Both the position numbers and the translations under genes were made by a program. Source: a virus. Taken from it: a stretch of DNA of 29,413 nucleotides. The stretch lies in the IMG/VR virus record IMGVR_UViG_3300020704_000117, positions 1 to 29,413 of that record; one strand, written 5' to 3'. Below, piece by piece: positions 13,117 to 21,174 of the stretch (the stretch's first letter is position 1; every line of letters begins with the position of its first letter). The notes below the pieces were generated by a model, which worked only from the letters and a program-made list of their open reading frames with translations, was not told the DNA's origin and searched no databases.

Positions 13117-13956
13117 TTAGTTTTTTCTCGCAAGAATTTGTGTTAAGACAGGACTTTTTGGAAAATCCGATTTTCTTTTTTTATATTTTGGAAAAACTCC
13201 AGGTTCCCCTTGATTTGGCCCAACAGAAGGATTATTTACCCCAACTCCAGCTATTGCTCCGCCACCGACAGTATTTCCACCACCACCGCCAATACCGCCT
13301 GCAGCACCACCATCTTCATTTAAATTTGTAGGTTTGTATTTTTTAACAGAACCATCATGTTGAACATGATAGGTATGAAATTCTGTTTCAGGGTGTTTTT
13401 GTTTTAATTTATGAACGGCATCTAAATTTTCTTTTCCGTCATCATATACATGAACTTTTTTATATGGTTGTTTTTCTAATATTTTTGATATTACATTTGC
13501 CTTTTTAACAGCAACTGTATCCGATCCAGTATCATTACCAGCTCTATATACATGTATATCGTTAATCGGAAGACCAAATTTCTTAAAAGTATTAAGATAT
13601 GTATGTTTATTATCCATATCTGATCTAGCAGTATTGATAATAATTCTATGATTTGGATTACTTGAGATATTCTTATGGATTGCTTTTACTTTAGAAATCA
13701 TTTTTTGAATTGGAGCAGATTTGCTAAACGTATCAGAATTTCTAAATTCACTAAAATCATAGTGTTGATCAGGTTCTAGTTTGTGGGTATTAAATTCGGA
13801 ATTATGTAGCGATTTAACTCTTTCTCCATTTTGAACAACATGGATTTGTGCTTTTGGGTGTACTAATGTATCATCAACATCTAGAACGTGTAAACTTCCG
13901 GCATTCGGATTTTCATGTTCTACTTTTTCTAATACAAATTGTTTAAAACCTTTCAT
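13117..13956 (-). CDS. HAD-superfamily phosphatase with capsid-targeting-like N-terminus
   Basis: 279 aa. Residues 1-10 MKGFKQFVLE match the T4 capsid-targeting pattern and end at a possible gp21-type cleavage site (VLE|K). HAD motif I is LDVDDTLV (25-32, nucleophile D26 and acid D28); motif II is the Thr in RIIINTARSD (~105-114); motif III/IV KVHVYDDGKENLDAV carries the acidic pair. This HAD form occurs in phage polynucleotide 3'-phosphatases. The C-terminal ~65 residues are a Gly-rich linker (AGGIGGGGGNTVGGG) and a basic tail. The start overlaps the previous stop (ATGA), with AAGGG 6 nt upstream. Phosphatase chemistry is likely; packaging is inference. Confidence 0.82.
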   Translation of the reverse strand: MKGFKQFVLEKVEHENPNAGSLHVLDVDDTLVHPKAQIHVVQNGERVKSLHNSEFNTHKLEPDQHYDFSEFRNSDTFSKSAPIQKMISKVKAIHKNISSNPNHRIIINTARSDMDNKHTYLNTFKKFGLPINDIHVYRAGNDTGSDTVAVKKANVISKILEKQPYKKVHVYDDGKENLDAVHKLKQKHPETEFHTYHVQHDGSVKKYKPTNLNEDGGAAGGIGGGGGNTVGGGAIAGVGVNNPSVGPNQGEPGVFPKYKKRKSDFPKSPVLTQILARKN

Positions 13957-14339
13957 AAAACCCTTAATAAATTTGCAACATTCATATCTACTTGAATATC
14001 TGAAGAAACAACTATATTATTATTTATTATAATTGTTTCTGGTATCCTATTTAAATATACCAGAAACGTTTTTAAACTAGAGTAACAATCTGAATCTATT
14101 TTAAAAAATAACATTCTATTAACAGCAACGGTCGGTTCAAAGACATTATACAATAATATAAGATGATTAAGAATTAACCTTTCTGAAACGACTCCAGTTT
14201 TTTTGTATTTCTTCAAAAGCCTTTTTATATACACTATTCTTTGTAAATCTGATTCAAACTCAGCCATTGAATAGTGTATAGACCAATAGTGTTTTGCAGC
14301 AAATAATACAAAATTTTCTGGAGTCAATTCATCAAACAT
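13953..14339 (-). CDS. Conserved small T4-like phage protein
   Basis: 128 aa. MFDELTPENFVLFAAKHYWS, then LQRIVYIKRLLKKYKKTG, ERLILNHLILLYNVF and RMLFFKIDSDCYSSLKTFLVYLNRIPE form a pattern I recall from a widely conserved small protein of T4-like marine phages (named DUF7207 in memory, not checked). It is helical and soluble with no known activity. It overlaps the HAD gene by 4 bp and follows the 14346-14732 gene by 6 bp, so it belongs to the virion-block operon. Confidence 0.78.
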   Translation of the reverse strand: MFDELTPENFVLFAAKHYWSIHYSMAEFESDLQRIVYIKRLLKKYKKTGVVSERLILNHLILLYNVFEPTVAVNRMLFFKIDSDCYSSLKTFLVYLNRIPETIIINNNIVVSSDIQVDMNVANLLRVL

Positions 14340-14345
14340 AATATA

Positions 14346-14732
14346 TTATTTTATTTTAGCTGAGCACTTATACAATCCGTCTTCTAATTTATACGAAAAT
14401 ATTAAAATCCATGGGTTATCATTTTCAACTTTTCCATCAAATTCGTCCCATTTTGTATTATTATGCCCAACAATTATTTTTAATGTATCCGAATCTTTAT
14501 CATTTGAATCAACTTGTGGAATATCAAGACTATACATAGATAAAAGTTTTGCTAATCTTTGCACTGCAGATTCAACTGTCACAAAACTTTGACGAAAAAT
14601 CAAACTTATATGGCGGTTTAATTCATTACGAATTTCAGGAATAGCGATATCTTGAGTTCCAGTAGTATCAATATATGCTACAGGAGATTGATGCTCCTGT
14701 AGATACGATTTAAATTCTTTAAACGACTTCAT
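14346..14732 (-). CDS. Phage protein with capsid-targeting-like N-terminus
   Basis: 128 aa. The first residues MKSFKEFKSYLQE resemble a T4 capsid-targeting sequence, with LQE|H as a possible protease site. The body has a helical part (IRNELNRHISLIFRQSFVTV, ESAVQRLAKLLSMYSLDIP) and a beta-rich C-terminal part (DTLKIIVGHNNTKWDEF, PWILIFSYKLEDGLYKC). A comparable layout occurs in small conserved proteins near the head genes of T4-like phages, but I cannot name its role. It starts 3 bp after the stop of the structural gene 14736-15308. Confidence 0.7.
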   Translation of the reverse strand: MKSFKEFKSYLQEHQSPVAYIDTTGTQDIAIPEIRNELNRHISLIFRQSFVTVESAVQRLAKLLSMYSLDIPQVDSNDKDSDTLKIIVGHNNTKWDEFDGKVENDNPWILIFSYKLEDGLYKCSAKIK

Positions 14733-14735
14733 AAA

Positions 14736-15308
14736 TTATACGCCATGGAACCAAGGTTCAGCGCCATTAGCATTTGTTGAAGTAGGAGATGACAAAGCAA
14801 CTAAAACTTCAGATTTAACTCTATTAGCTCTTCCGCCTGCTTTACCAGTAAATACTAAAGTTGCATTATTTGCATTACCTGAAGTAGAAGAAACTACAGT
14901 TGGGTCTTGAATAAAACCAGAACCGACACTATTAATTTGAATGGTAATTGTGTTTGCACCAGTAACAATAATTTGAGCATTAGCTGCGACATAAGGAGTA
15001 TTAACAAAAGAAGCTGTATTTGCGCCAACAATAGTTAAATAATCATTAGAATATACAAGTCCTGGAGTAACATTAGCAACAGTAATAGAAGCCAAAGGAC
15101 CTGTTCCATGTTGGTAATGAACCCAACCAGTATGTGATGTTCCTTTTGAAGAAACTCCAAATTGAACATTAGCATTTGCTAAACGAGAAGCATCAACTAA
15201 AACCGTATTGTTGCTATAATTATTTGTTATTGGTTGTGGCATCCCAATATGGGTAATATAAGATGGTTCGTTATTTGCTTGAGCGTCTGTATTTTTCCAA
15301 CCTGACAT
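14736..15308 (-). CDS. Virion structural-type protein, beta-rich
   Basis: 190 aa, rich in Ala, Thr, Asn, Val and Gly and poor in charged residues. It begins MSGWKNTDAQANNEPSYI and later has TGWVHYQHGTG and RANRVKSEVLVALSS, blocks I associate with a small structural protein of T4-like marine phages. The middle (about 65-160) looks like repeated beta strands (TNTI-type runs such as AQIIVTGANTITIQINSVGSG), as in capsid decoration or tail proteins. A strong ribosome binding site AAGGAAT and a near-consensus late promoter box lie upstream, fitting high late expression. Confidence 0.75.
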   Translation of the reverse strand: MSGWKNTDAQANNEPSYITHIGMPQPITNNYSNNTVLVDASRLANANVQFGVSSKGTSHTGWVHYQHGTGPLASITVANVTPGLVYSNDYLTIVGANTASFVNTPYVAANAQIIVTGANTITIQINSVGSGFIQDPTVVSSTSGNANNATLVFTGKAGGRANRVKSEVLVALSSPTSTNANGAEPWFHGV

Positions 15309-15347
15309 AGTTTTATTCCTTTTTTAATATGATAAAAATTATAATAG

Positions 15348-15355
15348 TATTTATT
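15348..15355 (-). promoter_or_regulatory. Near-consensus late promoter box AATAAATA
   Basis: AATAAATA on the minus strand differs from the T4 late box TATAAATA at one base and lies 40 bp upstream of the structural gene at 15308, in one of the few intergenic gaps of this block. Weak evidence in AT-rich DNA; the position supports it. Confidence 0.4.
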
Positions 15356-15362
15356 AAAAATT

Positions 15363-15902
15363 TTAATTTGGGGTTATGAAATTATCATCAGTTTGAGCAA
15401 TATCTTTATCTGAATTAGAAGTATTTGCTGTTGATTCAGGATATCCAAAAAAATCAATTTGAACTTTTCCCTTTGCTTCTTTTTTAGCTTCTTTTATTTT
15501 TTCGATAATTTGAGTATATTTCTTTTCATATTCAAAACTAGAATTAATTCTTGCCCATGCTTGAAATGCTGGAGAAGTTTTAATTTTTGTTCTTAATTGT
15601 TTGCCAACTACGCCACGTAGTTTATATGGATCTAAACCTAAATGTCTATAATAGTTTACAACTAAATCATAATTAGAAACTTCATCTAAAGTTTCTTCAG
15701 TTTCTAATTCGCCTTCTATTTCTTCACAGCACTTTTTTGCTTGAGCAGTTGCAATTGCCATTTTTTTTGACATTCCTTCTGGAGTCGAACCCATCCCAGG
15801 ATGTTCTTTTTCCATTGCTTGAGCAATTTCTTCTTTCTTTTTTGATTCTGCTTTTGTTAATTTTCTCTCACTTAACATTTTTTGTATATCTTGAAGTTTC
15901 AT
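15363..15902 (-). CDS. Virion-associated protein, Lys/Glu-rich
   Basis: 179 aa. N-terminus MKLQDIQKMLSE is followed by a strongly charged helix (KLTKAESKKKEEIAQAMEKE), then a Met/Ala-rich KKMAIATAQAKK. LSE|R could serve as a prohead protease site, though the CTS pattern is weaker than in the neighbours. A second domain NYDLVVNYYRHLGLDPYKL resembles small motifs of T4-like capsid-associated proteins. The C-terminus is Asn/Ser/Thr-rich. AAGGA lies about 7 nt before the ATG. A prohead core or packaged internal protein is my best guess. Confidence 0.65.
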   Translation of the reverse strand: MKLQDIQKMLSERKLTKAESKKKEEIAQAMEKEHPGMGSTPEGMSKKMAIATAQAKKCCEEIEGELETEETLDEVSNYDLVVNYYRHLGLDPYKLRGVVGKQLRTKIKTSPAFQAWARINSSFEYEKKYTQIIEKIKEAKKEAKGKVQIDFFGYPESTANTSNSDKDIAQTDDNFITPN

Positions 15903-15934
15903 TAAAATTCCTTACTTAAATGATTTAAAATATT

Positions 15935-16840
15935 TTATCCAATTTGTTTTGGTATTGCAGTTTTAAAATGAATTTTTTTAATTTTATTCAAAACTTTTTT
16001 TATATCTTGTTTTTGTTGATCAGAACCCAAATTAGTTACTGGAGCAGAAGATTGTTGTCCAGGAGCTCCCATCATTGCATCACCAAATCCTGGAGAAGCA
16101 ATAGGCCAATCTTCCGCTTCACCCAACGCAATGTTTGGTTGTTGATCTCCACTACCATCAAAAAAATAACTTGGTGTTTTTGGGTATTTTTTTATTGTTT
16201 TTTTCTTTTCTTTAGAATCAAAACTATCAATAATAGGTAAAACTATTGCAGCAGGTCCAGGAACTTGTCTTGATATTGTTGGTTTTGATGTTTTTTGTAA
16301 TTTATCTCTCAAATTTACATTTAATACACGCTCAACAGTTAGATCCGATTTAAATGATAATTCGCTCAAAATATCTGAAATAAATTCTCTTGATTCAGTT
16401 AAATCTAAATTTTCTGAATTGTCAACAACAAACAAAGAATCAAATAATTCTAAAATAGAAGATTTATTATTATTTCCAATACTTATTCTTTCAAGAGACT
16501 CTTTAAGATTATTTCTATTATGTAATCTATCATAAGAAACAGAAAGATTGGCTTCAACAAAAATTAAATGTGGAGTATATCCAACAGATTCTAATACAGA
16601 TTTTGTAAGAATAAATCCCAAGTCAAAAGAATTTGCGGTTACTAAAATAGATTTTCTTTCTAAAAGAGAATTTCTTTTTTCGTATTTTGCTCTTTTAAAT
16701 ACAGAGTCATCAGATAACATCTCATCTATTTGTGTTGATGTAAATTCAACAATGTTGAAATTTGAAATTGTATCTCTGATAATAACATCTTTACCAGAAC
16801 CTGGACTACCAATAACAAAGATTGCTTGATATTTTTGCAT
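15935..16840 (-). CDS. P-loop kinase-like NTPase
   Basis: 301 aa. Walker A is FVIGSPGSGKDVI (8-20, Lys17). Residues 1-160 follow a small nucleotide or polynucleotide-kinase fold: a hydrophobic strand and helix (HLIFVEANLSVSYDRLHNRN) and an Arg-rich lid-like region. The last ~130 residues are a low-complexity Gly/Pro/Ser tail (ASPGFGDAMMGAPGQQ) with a basic end (KKVLNKIKKIHFKTA), like tails of other proteins in this block. Unlike its neighbours it has no capsid-targeting N-terminus. Its start lies 2 bp from the stop of the nucleotidyltransferase gene. The substrate (nucleotide, RNA or DNA 5'-OH) is unknown. Confidence 0.8.
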   Translation of the reverse strand: MQKYQAIFVIGSPGSGKDVIIRDTISNFNIVEFTSTQIDEMLSDDSVFKRAKYEKRNSLLERKSILVTANSFDLGFILTKSVLESVGYTPHLIFVEANLSVSYDRLHNRNNLKESLERISIGNNNKSSILELFDSLFVVDNSENLDLTESREFISDILSELSFKSDLTVERVLNVNLRDKLQKTSKPTISRQVPGPAAIVLPIIDSFDSKEKKKTIKKYPKTPSYFFDGSGDQQPNIALGEAEDWPIASPGFGDAMMGAPGQQSSAPVTNLGSDQQKQDIKKVLNKIKKIHFKTAIPKQIG

Positions 16841-16842
16841 AG

Positions 16843-18318
16843 TTATTTTCTTTTTAGAGGAATTGTTCCATTTTTAATACCAGTTTGGAATCTTGACATA
16901 TGTTCTTCAGCTTCTTTTCTAGTAAAATTTGGACCTAAATGTTTATGGAATTCTTCTATGTTACCTGCTGCTGCAGCTTCTCTCATTTTTGTTCCACTCA
17001 TACCATGACTTCTTTTTGTATCTTCTGGATGATGAATGTGTATTTCATCAAAAGCTAAACCATGCATTTCCTTAAGTTTTCCTGCTTCTAAAGAAGACTT
17101 TAATCCATCGGCAAGGGATTTTCTATCATGACCCACCAATAAATGCAATACTTTTTTTCCTGTTTTTGGTAAAGAATCATATGCTGCTCTTATTGTTTGC
17201 CCAGCACCGGAAACATTATGTGCCGTTACTCCTTTTCCCCATTGCCTTTCAAGAACATCCTTTCTTTCTTCTGGAGAATAAGCATCAGATTTTCCTGAAA
17301 TTCCGATATGTTTACTTCCAGGTAATCTATTTAGGGTATTTCCTAAATCCAATTTATGCCCTTCATGAGAAATTGGAACAAACCCAGTTATTGGCACTAC
17401 TGATGCATGATGTACTTCTTCAACAGATTCTTGAATAGTATTATCATGAACATTAAGATGTTTTCTCATATGAGATAATGCAGAAGAAAAATTTATTCCT
17501 CTAGAAGATTTTGCAGAATCTTTAAATTTGTCATAAATTTCTTGATGTTTTTCTTCTGGAATATGATTTTTAATACTTTTAACTAATCCATGAAACGACT
17601 CTAAATTTTTAACTGGAGCTTTTTCTCCAAATAATGTAGAAGATATTTTATTTTTATTGTTTTCCCATTTTGGGTCAGTTCCTTCTCTAGAACCTAAACC
17701 ATAAAGAATTGAAAATTTGTGTTTATCAGTTCCAATCGCATTCAATAGCATCTTATGATGTGCGCCTTTAATTCCTTCTTTTACATCTTTCCAATTAGAA
17801 CTATGTGCGAATTTATCAAAATCTGATGGTTTATCATTTTCATAATTTGAACCTTCAAAATCTATTTGATGTATTTGTCCATTTTCGTGTTTTATTAAAG
17901 CATGATGTCCACCAGCTCCATGTTTAACACCAACAACAGTATATTTTCCTATTTGTTTTCCTGGAACTAAATGATGTTCTAATGTAGCAAGATGTTGTTT
18001 TGGAACTTTTACATCAATATCACCAACAACAGGTTTATGTTTTGCGAATTCTTTATCACTGATCGTTTTATCAAATAAATGATGAGTGGAACCAGAAAAT
18101 GCTGACCCATCATCAAGTGCCGAAGAATTATTTCCAAATAAATGAGAACCATGAACCATTTTATGAGAATTACTCAATCCATGTAAAAAACCACCAATAT
18201 CAGAAGTAACAGATTTTCTATTTTCAGGTGTAATATGAATTGGATTAGCCTCTGATTCTCCAATCTTAATGTTCCCGCCTTCTGTTAAAACTTGTAAAAA
18301 TTGTTTAAAATTTAGCAT
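16843..18318 (-). CDS. Two-domain nucleotidyltransferase with capsid-targeting-like N-terminus
   Basis: 491 aa. Residues 1-13 (MLNFKQFLQVLTE) look like a capsid-targeting sequence with a good gp21-type site LTE|GG. Residues ~50-220 have a pol-beta-type nucleotidyltransferase pattern: FSGST (75-79), GDIDVKV (99-105, D100/D102) and a third Asp in HQIDFEG (D153). Residues ~305-450 form a second, different nucleotidyltransferase of the HxGH class: GFVPISHEGH (312-321) and the closing SGTKMREA (441-448), as in NMN- or cytidylyl-transferases. The protein is His-rich. The two activities could act on RNA ends and on a small cofactor; both substrates are unknown. It lies in a tight operon with the ligase and kinase. 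Confidence 0.8.
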   Translation of the reverse strand: MLNFKQFLQVLTEGGNIKIGESEANPIHITPENRKSVTSDIGGFLHGLSNSHKMVHGSHLFGNNSSALDDGSAFSGSTHHLFDKTISDKEFAKHKPVVGDIDVKVPKQHLATLEHHLVPGKQIGKYTVVGVKHGAGGHHALIKHENGQIHQIDFEGSNYENDKPSDFDKFAHSSNWKDVKEGIKGAHHKMLLNAIGTDKHKFSILYGLGSREGTDPKWENNKNKISSTLFGEKAPVKNLESFHGLVKSIKNHIPEEKHQEIYDKFKDSAKSSRGINFSSALSHMRKHLNVHDNTIQESVEEVHHASVVPITGFVPISHEGHKLDLGNTLNRLPGSKHIGISGKSDAYSPEERKDVLERQWGKGVTAHNVSGAGQTIRAAYDSLPKTGKKVLHLLVGHDRKSLADGLKSSLEAGKLKEMHGLAFDEIHIHHPEDTKRSHGMSGTKMREAAAAGNIEEFHKHLGPNFTRKEAEEHMSRFQTGIKNGTIPLKRK

Positions 18319-18322
18319 TTAA

Positions 18323-19255
18323 TTATCTCTTTAATAAGTTTTTAGATTCATCGGAACTTTTATATTTTCTAAATGCATCACTTGTCACTTTAAATCTTGG
18401 AGCATCAGGATTTTCTTTTGGAGGGTGTATTACAGCACCTTCAGTACCTGTACCCCATTTCGGTTTAATATTTTGAGATTTGATGTGAGAATCAACTTTA
18501 TCAGAAACTTTTTGTTTTATTGCATTAAATTTAGCAGTCTCAACTTCTTTATCTTCTGAATTTTTTTTAGTTTTTCTTGATTTTAATAATTCATGATTTA
18601 AATCATCAAAATCTTTCTTTTCTGGAGAAACATCAACATGACCAGACTTATGCTCTATAATATCATCATCAAAATTTATATTTTTATCAGATAAATTCTT
18701 TTTAAAATGTTCTAAATCATGACCTTGATTTTCTGGCAATTTACTATGAATCACAAATTTACCAACCGTTCCCATATGACTAGGGTCATAGGAAGTGCCA
18801 ACAAATTTTACTTCTCCAGGAACTTCGCTAGGTCTACCCCAAGGTTTATAAAAAGATTCTCCCCTAACTTTTACTTCATTACCAGTTTTTTTATATGTTG
18901 ATTTTAGGTGTTCTTGGAGGGCTTTATTATTTTGGAGGTGCTTATGGATATCACCAAATGCGTTTGACGAAGTTGGATCAAATGGTTTTCCTGTTTCTTC
19001 TGCTCTACGTTTTGCTCTTTCAGCATAATGTTCCGGAGCTCGCATTTTTTCATTTCCAGAACCAGAAGATTGAGTATAAAAACCATGTTCATCATGCCCA
19101 AAAACCATTGTTTGACCATCAGTTTTTTCTGTTACATGATTAATATGAACTTTTCCACCTTTTGTAAGATTACCGAATTGTTCATGTGTCATTGTAGAAA
19201 TGTGTGGTAAACCTTGTCTAACAGATTCTACGATAAATTGTCTAAAAGATTTCAT
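18323..19255 (-). CDS. DNA/RNA ligase-superfamily enzyme with capsid-targeting-like N-terminus
   Basis: 310 aa. The nucleotidyltransferase motifs of ATP-dependent ligases appear in order: motif I EKTDGQ (43-48, adenylated Lys44), motif III VRGESFY (130-136), motif IV TEGAVIH (270-276) and motif V RFKVTSDAF (286-294). No OB-fold domain follows, so it is a minimal ligase or a related nucleotidyltransferase. The first ten residues, MKSFRQFIVE, match the T4 capsid-targeting sequence closely, with IVE|S as a protease site. An exact TATAAATA box lies 30 bp upstream, so this is probably the first gene of a late transcript. Whether it joins DNA or RNA cannot be told. Confidence 0.82.
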   Translation of the reverse strand: MKSFRQFIVESVRQGLPHISTMTHEQFGNLTKGGKVHINHVTEKTDGQTMVFGHDEHGFYTQSSGSGNEKMRAPEHYAERAKRRAEETGKPFDPTSSNAFGDIHKHLQNNKALQEHLKSTYKKTGNEVKVRGESFYKPWGRPSEVPGEVKFVGTSYDPSHMGTVGKFVIHSKLPENQGHDLEHFKKNLSDKNINFDDDIIEHKSGHVDVSPEKKDFDDLNHELLKSRKTKKNSEDKEVETAKFNAIKQKVSDKVDSHIKSQNIKPKWGTGTEGAVIHPPKENPDAPRFKVTSDAFRKYKSSDESKNLLKR

Positions 19256-19284
19256 AAGTACCCAAAATTTAAAAGTTATTTAAG

Positions 19285-19292
19285 TATTTATA
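19285..19292 (-). promoter_or_regulatory. T4-type late promoter box for the ligase operon
   Basis: Exact TATAAATA on the minus strand, 30 bp before the ATG at 19255, in a 43-bp gap that separates the glycan cluster from the virion block. Position and exact match both support a late promoter for the ligase, nucleotidyltransferase and kinase genes. Confidence 0.65.
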
Positions 19293-19298
19293 AATCAA

Positions 19299-19400
19299 TT
19301 AAATTCTAATAATATCTTCTTCAATACACTTATCACCATGTTGAACTTCAAATATTATCACATTTTCTGATGTTAAATTTTGTATATATGTTGTTGCCAA
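19299..19400 (-). pseudogene. C-terminal fragment of a ManC/PMI-type cupin
   Basis: A 33-codon frame (TTG at 19400, TAA at 19299-19301), overlapping the end of the preceding gene. The last 20 residues, VIIFEVQHGDKCIEEDIIRI, match the terminal cupin motif of mannose-1-phosphate guanylyltransferase / type II phosphomannose isomerase (EVQ-x-G-x4-E-x-DI-x-R). The usual D-x-YGR end and all upstream domains are missing. It looks like a leftover from a lost GDP-mannose gene; recognition rests on memory of the motif. Confidence 0.5.
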
Positions 19401-20377
19401 AGAATTGTATTATTTAAACCTTCATCAAGAGCAATGAATGAAGTTTTGTTAAATTCGGATATATACTTATCAATATTAATATTAACAACTTTAGGGCTGC
19501 CAGTTAACGTTTTTGATGTTTCTGGCAAAAGTATTGGTTTATTCGTTTTAGTAGAGATAATATTTGCCATTTCAAATATACTAAATGTAGTATTTCCACC
19601 AACATTATAAGTCACTTCTTTTCCATGCAAAATAATATTCCACATCATTTCTATTACATCAGAAATATAACAATAAGTTCTAATAGCTTCGCCCCTATCT
19701 CTCAATTCTATAGAATCATTTAATATAGATTTTTGAATCAAAGAACTAACAACCCTAGTATCAAACGGTTTTGTTCCTGGACCATATGTTAAACTCAATC
19801 TAGCAATTTTTACATCTTTACCCATATTTTTTTGAATATGACAAATAGCTTCACCACAACGCTTTGATTCAATATAACACGCTCTAGGGTTAGTTGTATT
19901 TGATACCCCGATCTCATCTTCTGACACAGAAAACTTATCTAAACCATTATAAACTTCACTAGAACTTAAAAATAAAAATGTTCCATTTGGATTTAATTTT
20001 TCAAATAAATTAATTGTAGCTGTGGTGTTTATTTGGATGGTTTTTATCTGATCTTCTAAGAATTTATCTGGCTGACCATAACCTGATGAATGAATAATAA
20101 AATCAAACATAGGTAATGAATCGAATGCTTTTAGATCGCTAATATCTTCCTTAATTATATGACAATCAAAATCAAAAAAGGATTTAAAATTTGAATCAAT
20201 ATCACTTTTTATCCAAAAATAAGCATCAATATTATATTCTTTCTGTATTGTTTTTAAACAAGAAACAAAATAAATTCCTAATAACCCAGAAGATCCTGTG
20301 ATTAAGATAGATTTATTCCTTAGTTTTTCAAAATCTATAGATTTTATTATATTATTTACATCAGATTCTATTATCAT
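19373..20377 (-). CDS. NAD-dependent sugar epimerase/dehydratase (extended SDR)
   Basis: 334 aa from ATG 20377, which has a GAG-type site 6 nt upstream and avoids overlap with the previous gene; an ATG at 20413 would give 346 aa. The Rossmann motif is ILITGSSGLLG (24-34); the catalytic triad is in FLSSSEVYNG (136-145) and Y168-x-x-x-K172 (CYIESKR); RLSLTYGPGTK and RTYCYISDV are the usual sugar-binding blocks of UDP-glucuronate decarboxylase-like and dTDP-glucose dehydratase-like enzymes. It acts on a nucleotide sugar in the cytoplasm. Last intact gene of the glycan cluster; its end overlaps the cupin fragment. Exact substrate not determinable. Confidence 0.85.
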   Translation of the reverse strand: MIIESDVNNIIKSIDFEKLRNKSILITGSSGLLGIYFVSCLKTIQKEYNIDAYFWIKSDIDSNFKSFFDFDCHIIKEDISDLKAFDSLPMFDFIIHSSGYGQPDKFLEDQIKTIQINTTATINLFEKLNPNGTFLFLSSSEVYNGLDKFSVSEDEIGVSNTTNPRACYIESKRCGEAICHIQKNMGKDVKIARLSLTYGPGTKPFDTRVVSSLIQKSILNDSIELRDRGEAIRTYCYISDVIEMMWNIILHGKEVTYNVGGNTTFSIFEMANIISTKTNKPILLPETSKTLTGSPKVVNINIDKYISEFNKTSFIALDEGLNNTILWQQHIYKI

Positions 20378-20388
20378 ATTAATCTCAA

Positions 20389-21174
20389 TTAAAGCACGTT
20401 CATTCTTATCCATTCATCAGGATAATAACTTATTACATCTGCACTACCATAACTTGATGGACAAATAGTTATTGTTTCAGGTGTCTTATTTAAATATGCA
20501 CCCCACCAACTATAACTACTATTTGCAATGATATTATGGTCACATAAAGACATTAAACACATTTGTTCAGGATCAGATAACGATTCAACAAATATCATAT
20601 TATCTATACCAACAAATTTCTCTTTCACCCATGTAATATCATTAGAAAAACACACAAATTTTAATGTTGAATTTGGAAGTTTATTTTTAATTGTTTCAAC
20701 TGCTCCATAAAAATATTCTAAAGAAAGGTTTAATGAAGAAATCGATAAATAATCGCCTCTTCTAAAATGGATTGAAACTAACAATTCGTCTGGTGAAGAA
20801 TTATCTTTTATCCATGTATTACAATTAGAATATATTTCTGGCAAAAATGTATATAAATTTAACAAATATTCTTTATGTTTATGAAAAATGCTATAATCGA
20901 AATTGAAATGTATATCATAATTACGATCAAAAGCTAAAACATCAGAAGGATTGTAGTTTATACCAGAATAATCACATTCTCCTTCAAAAATTTTAGGTTT
21001 ATGTATAAATGGAAAATTTATTAACAAACCAAACATTCCAGGAAGATTTTTTAAATAAAATCCTGGAACAACTCCAGGATTTTCTAAAGAAACAGCAATT
21101 AAATAAGAATACTCAAACATTTGAGACCCTAATAGACACGACCCATGAATATTTGTATTAGTAATATTTCCCAT
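20389..21174 (-). CDS. Alpha-1,2-fucosyltransferase-like enzyme (GT11)
   Basis: 261 aa. The family's donor-binding motif is clear: VSIHFRRGDYL (133-143), with H-x-R-R-G-D-Y; a second block HNIIANSSYSWWGAYLNK (~213-230) is the hallmark SSFSWW-like motif of GT11. It lacks a membrane segment and is cytoplasmic. The cluster encodes the enzymes for GDP-fucose, the natural donor. The ATG shares a base with the previous stop (TAATG), giving tight coupling to the glycosyltransferase gene upstream. Acceptor unknown; a fucosylated surface glycan or virion protein would fit. Confidence 0.87.
   Translation of the reverse strand: MGNITNTNIHGSCLLGSQMFEYSYLIAVSLENPGVVPGFYLKNLPGMFGLLINFPFIHKPKIFEGECDYSGINYNPSDVLAFDRNYDIHFNFDYSIFHKHKEYLLNLYTFLPEIYSNCNTWIKDNSSPDELLVSIHFRRGDYLSISSLNLSLEYFYGAVETIKNKLPNSTLKFVCFSNDITWVKEKFVGIDNMIFVESLSDPEQMCLMSLCDHNIIANSSYSWWGAYLNKTPETITICPSSYGSADVISYYPDEWIRMNVL

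Noticed and set aside
15944-16240. Plus-strand frame of 98 aa opposite the kinase gene
   Set aside because: It is the antisense shadow of a low-complexity tail; composition is Phe/Ile-rich and no ribosome binding site or context supports it.
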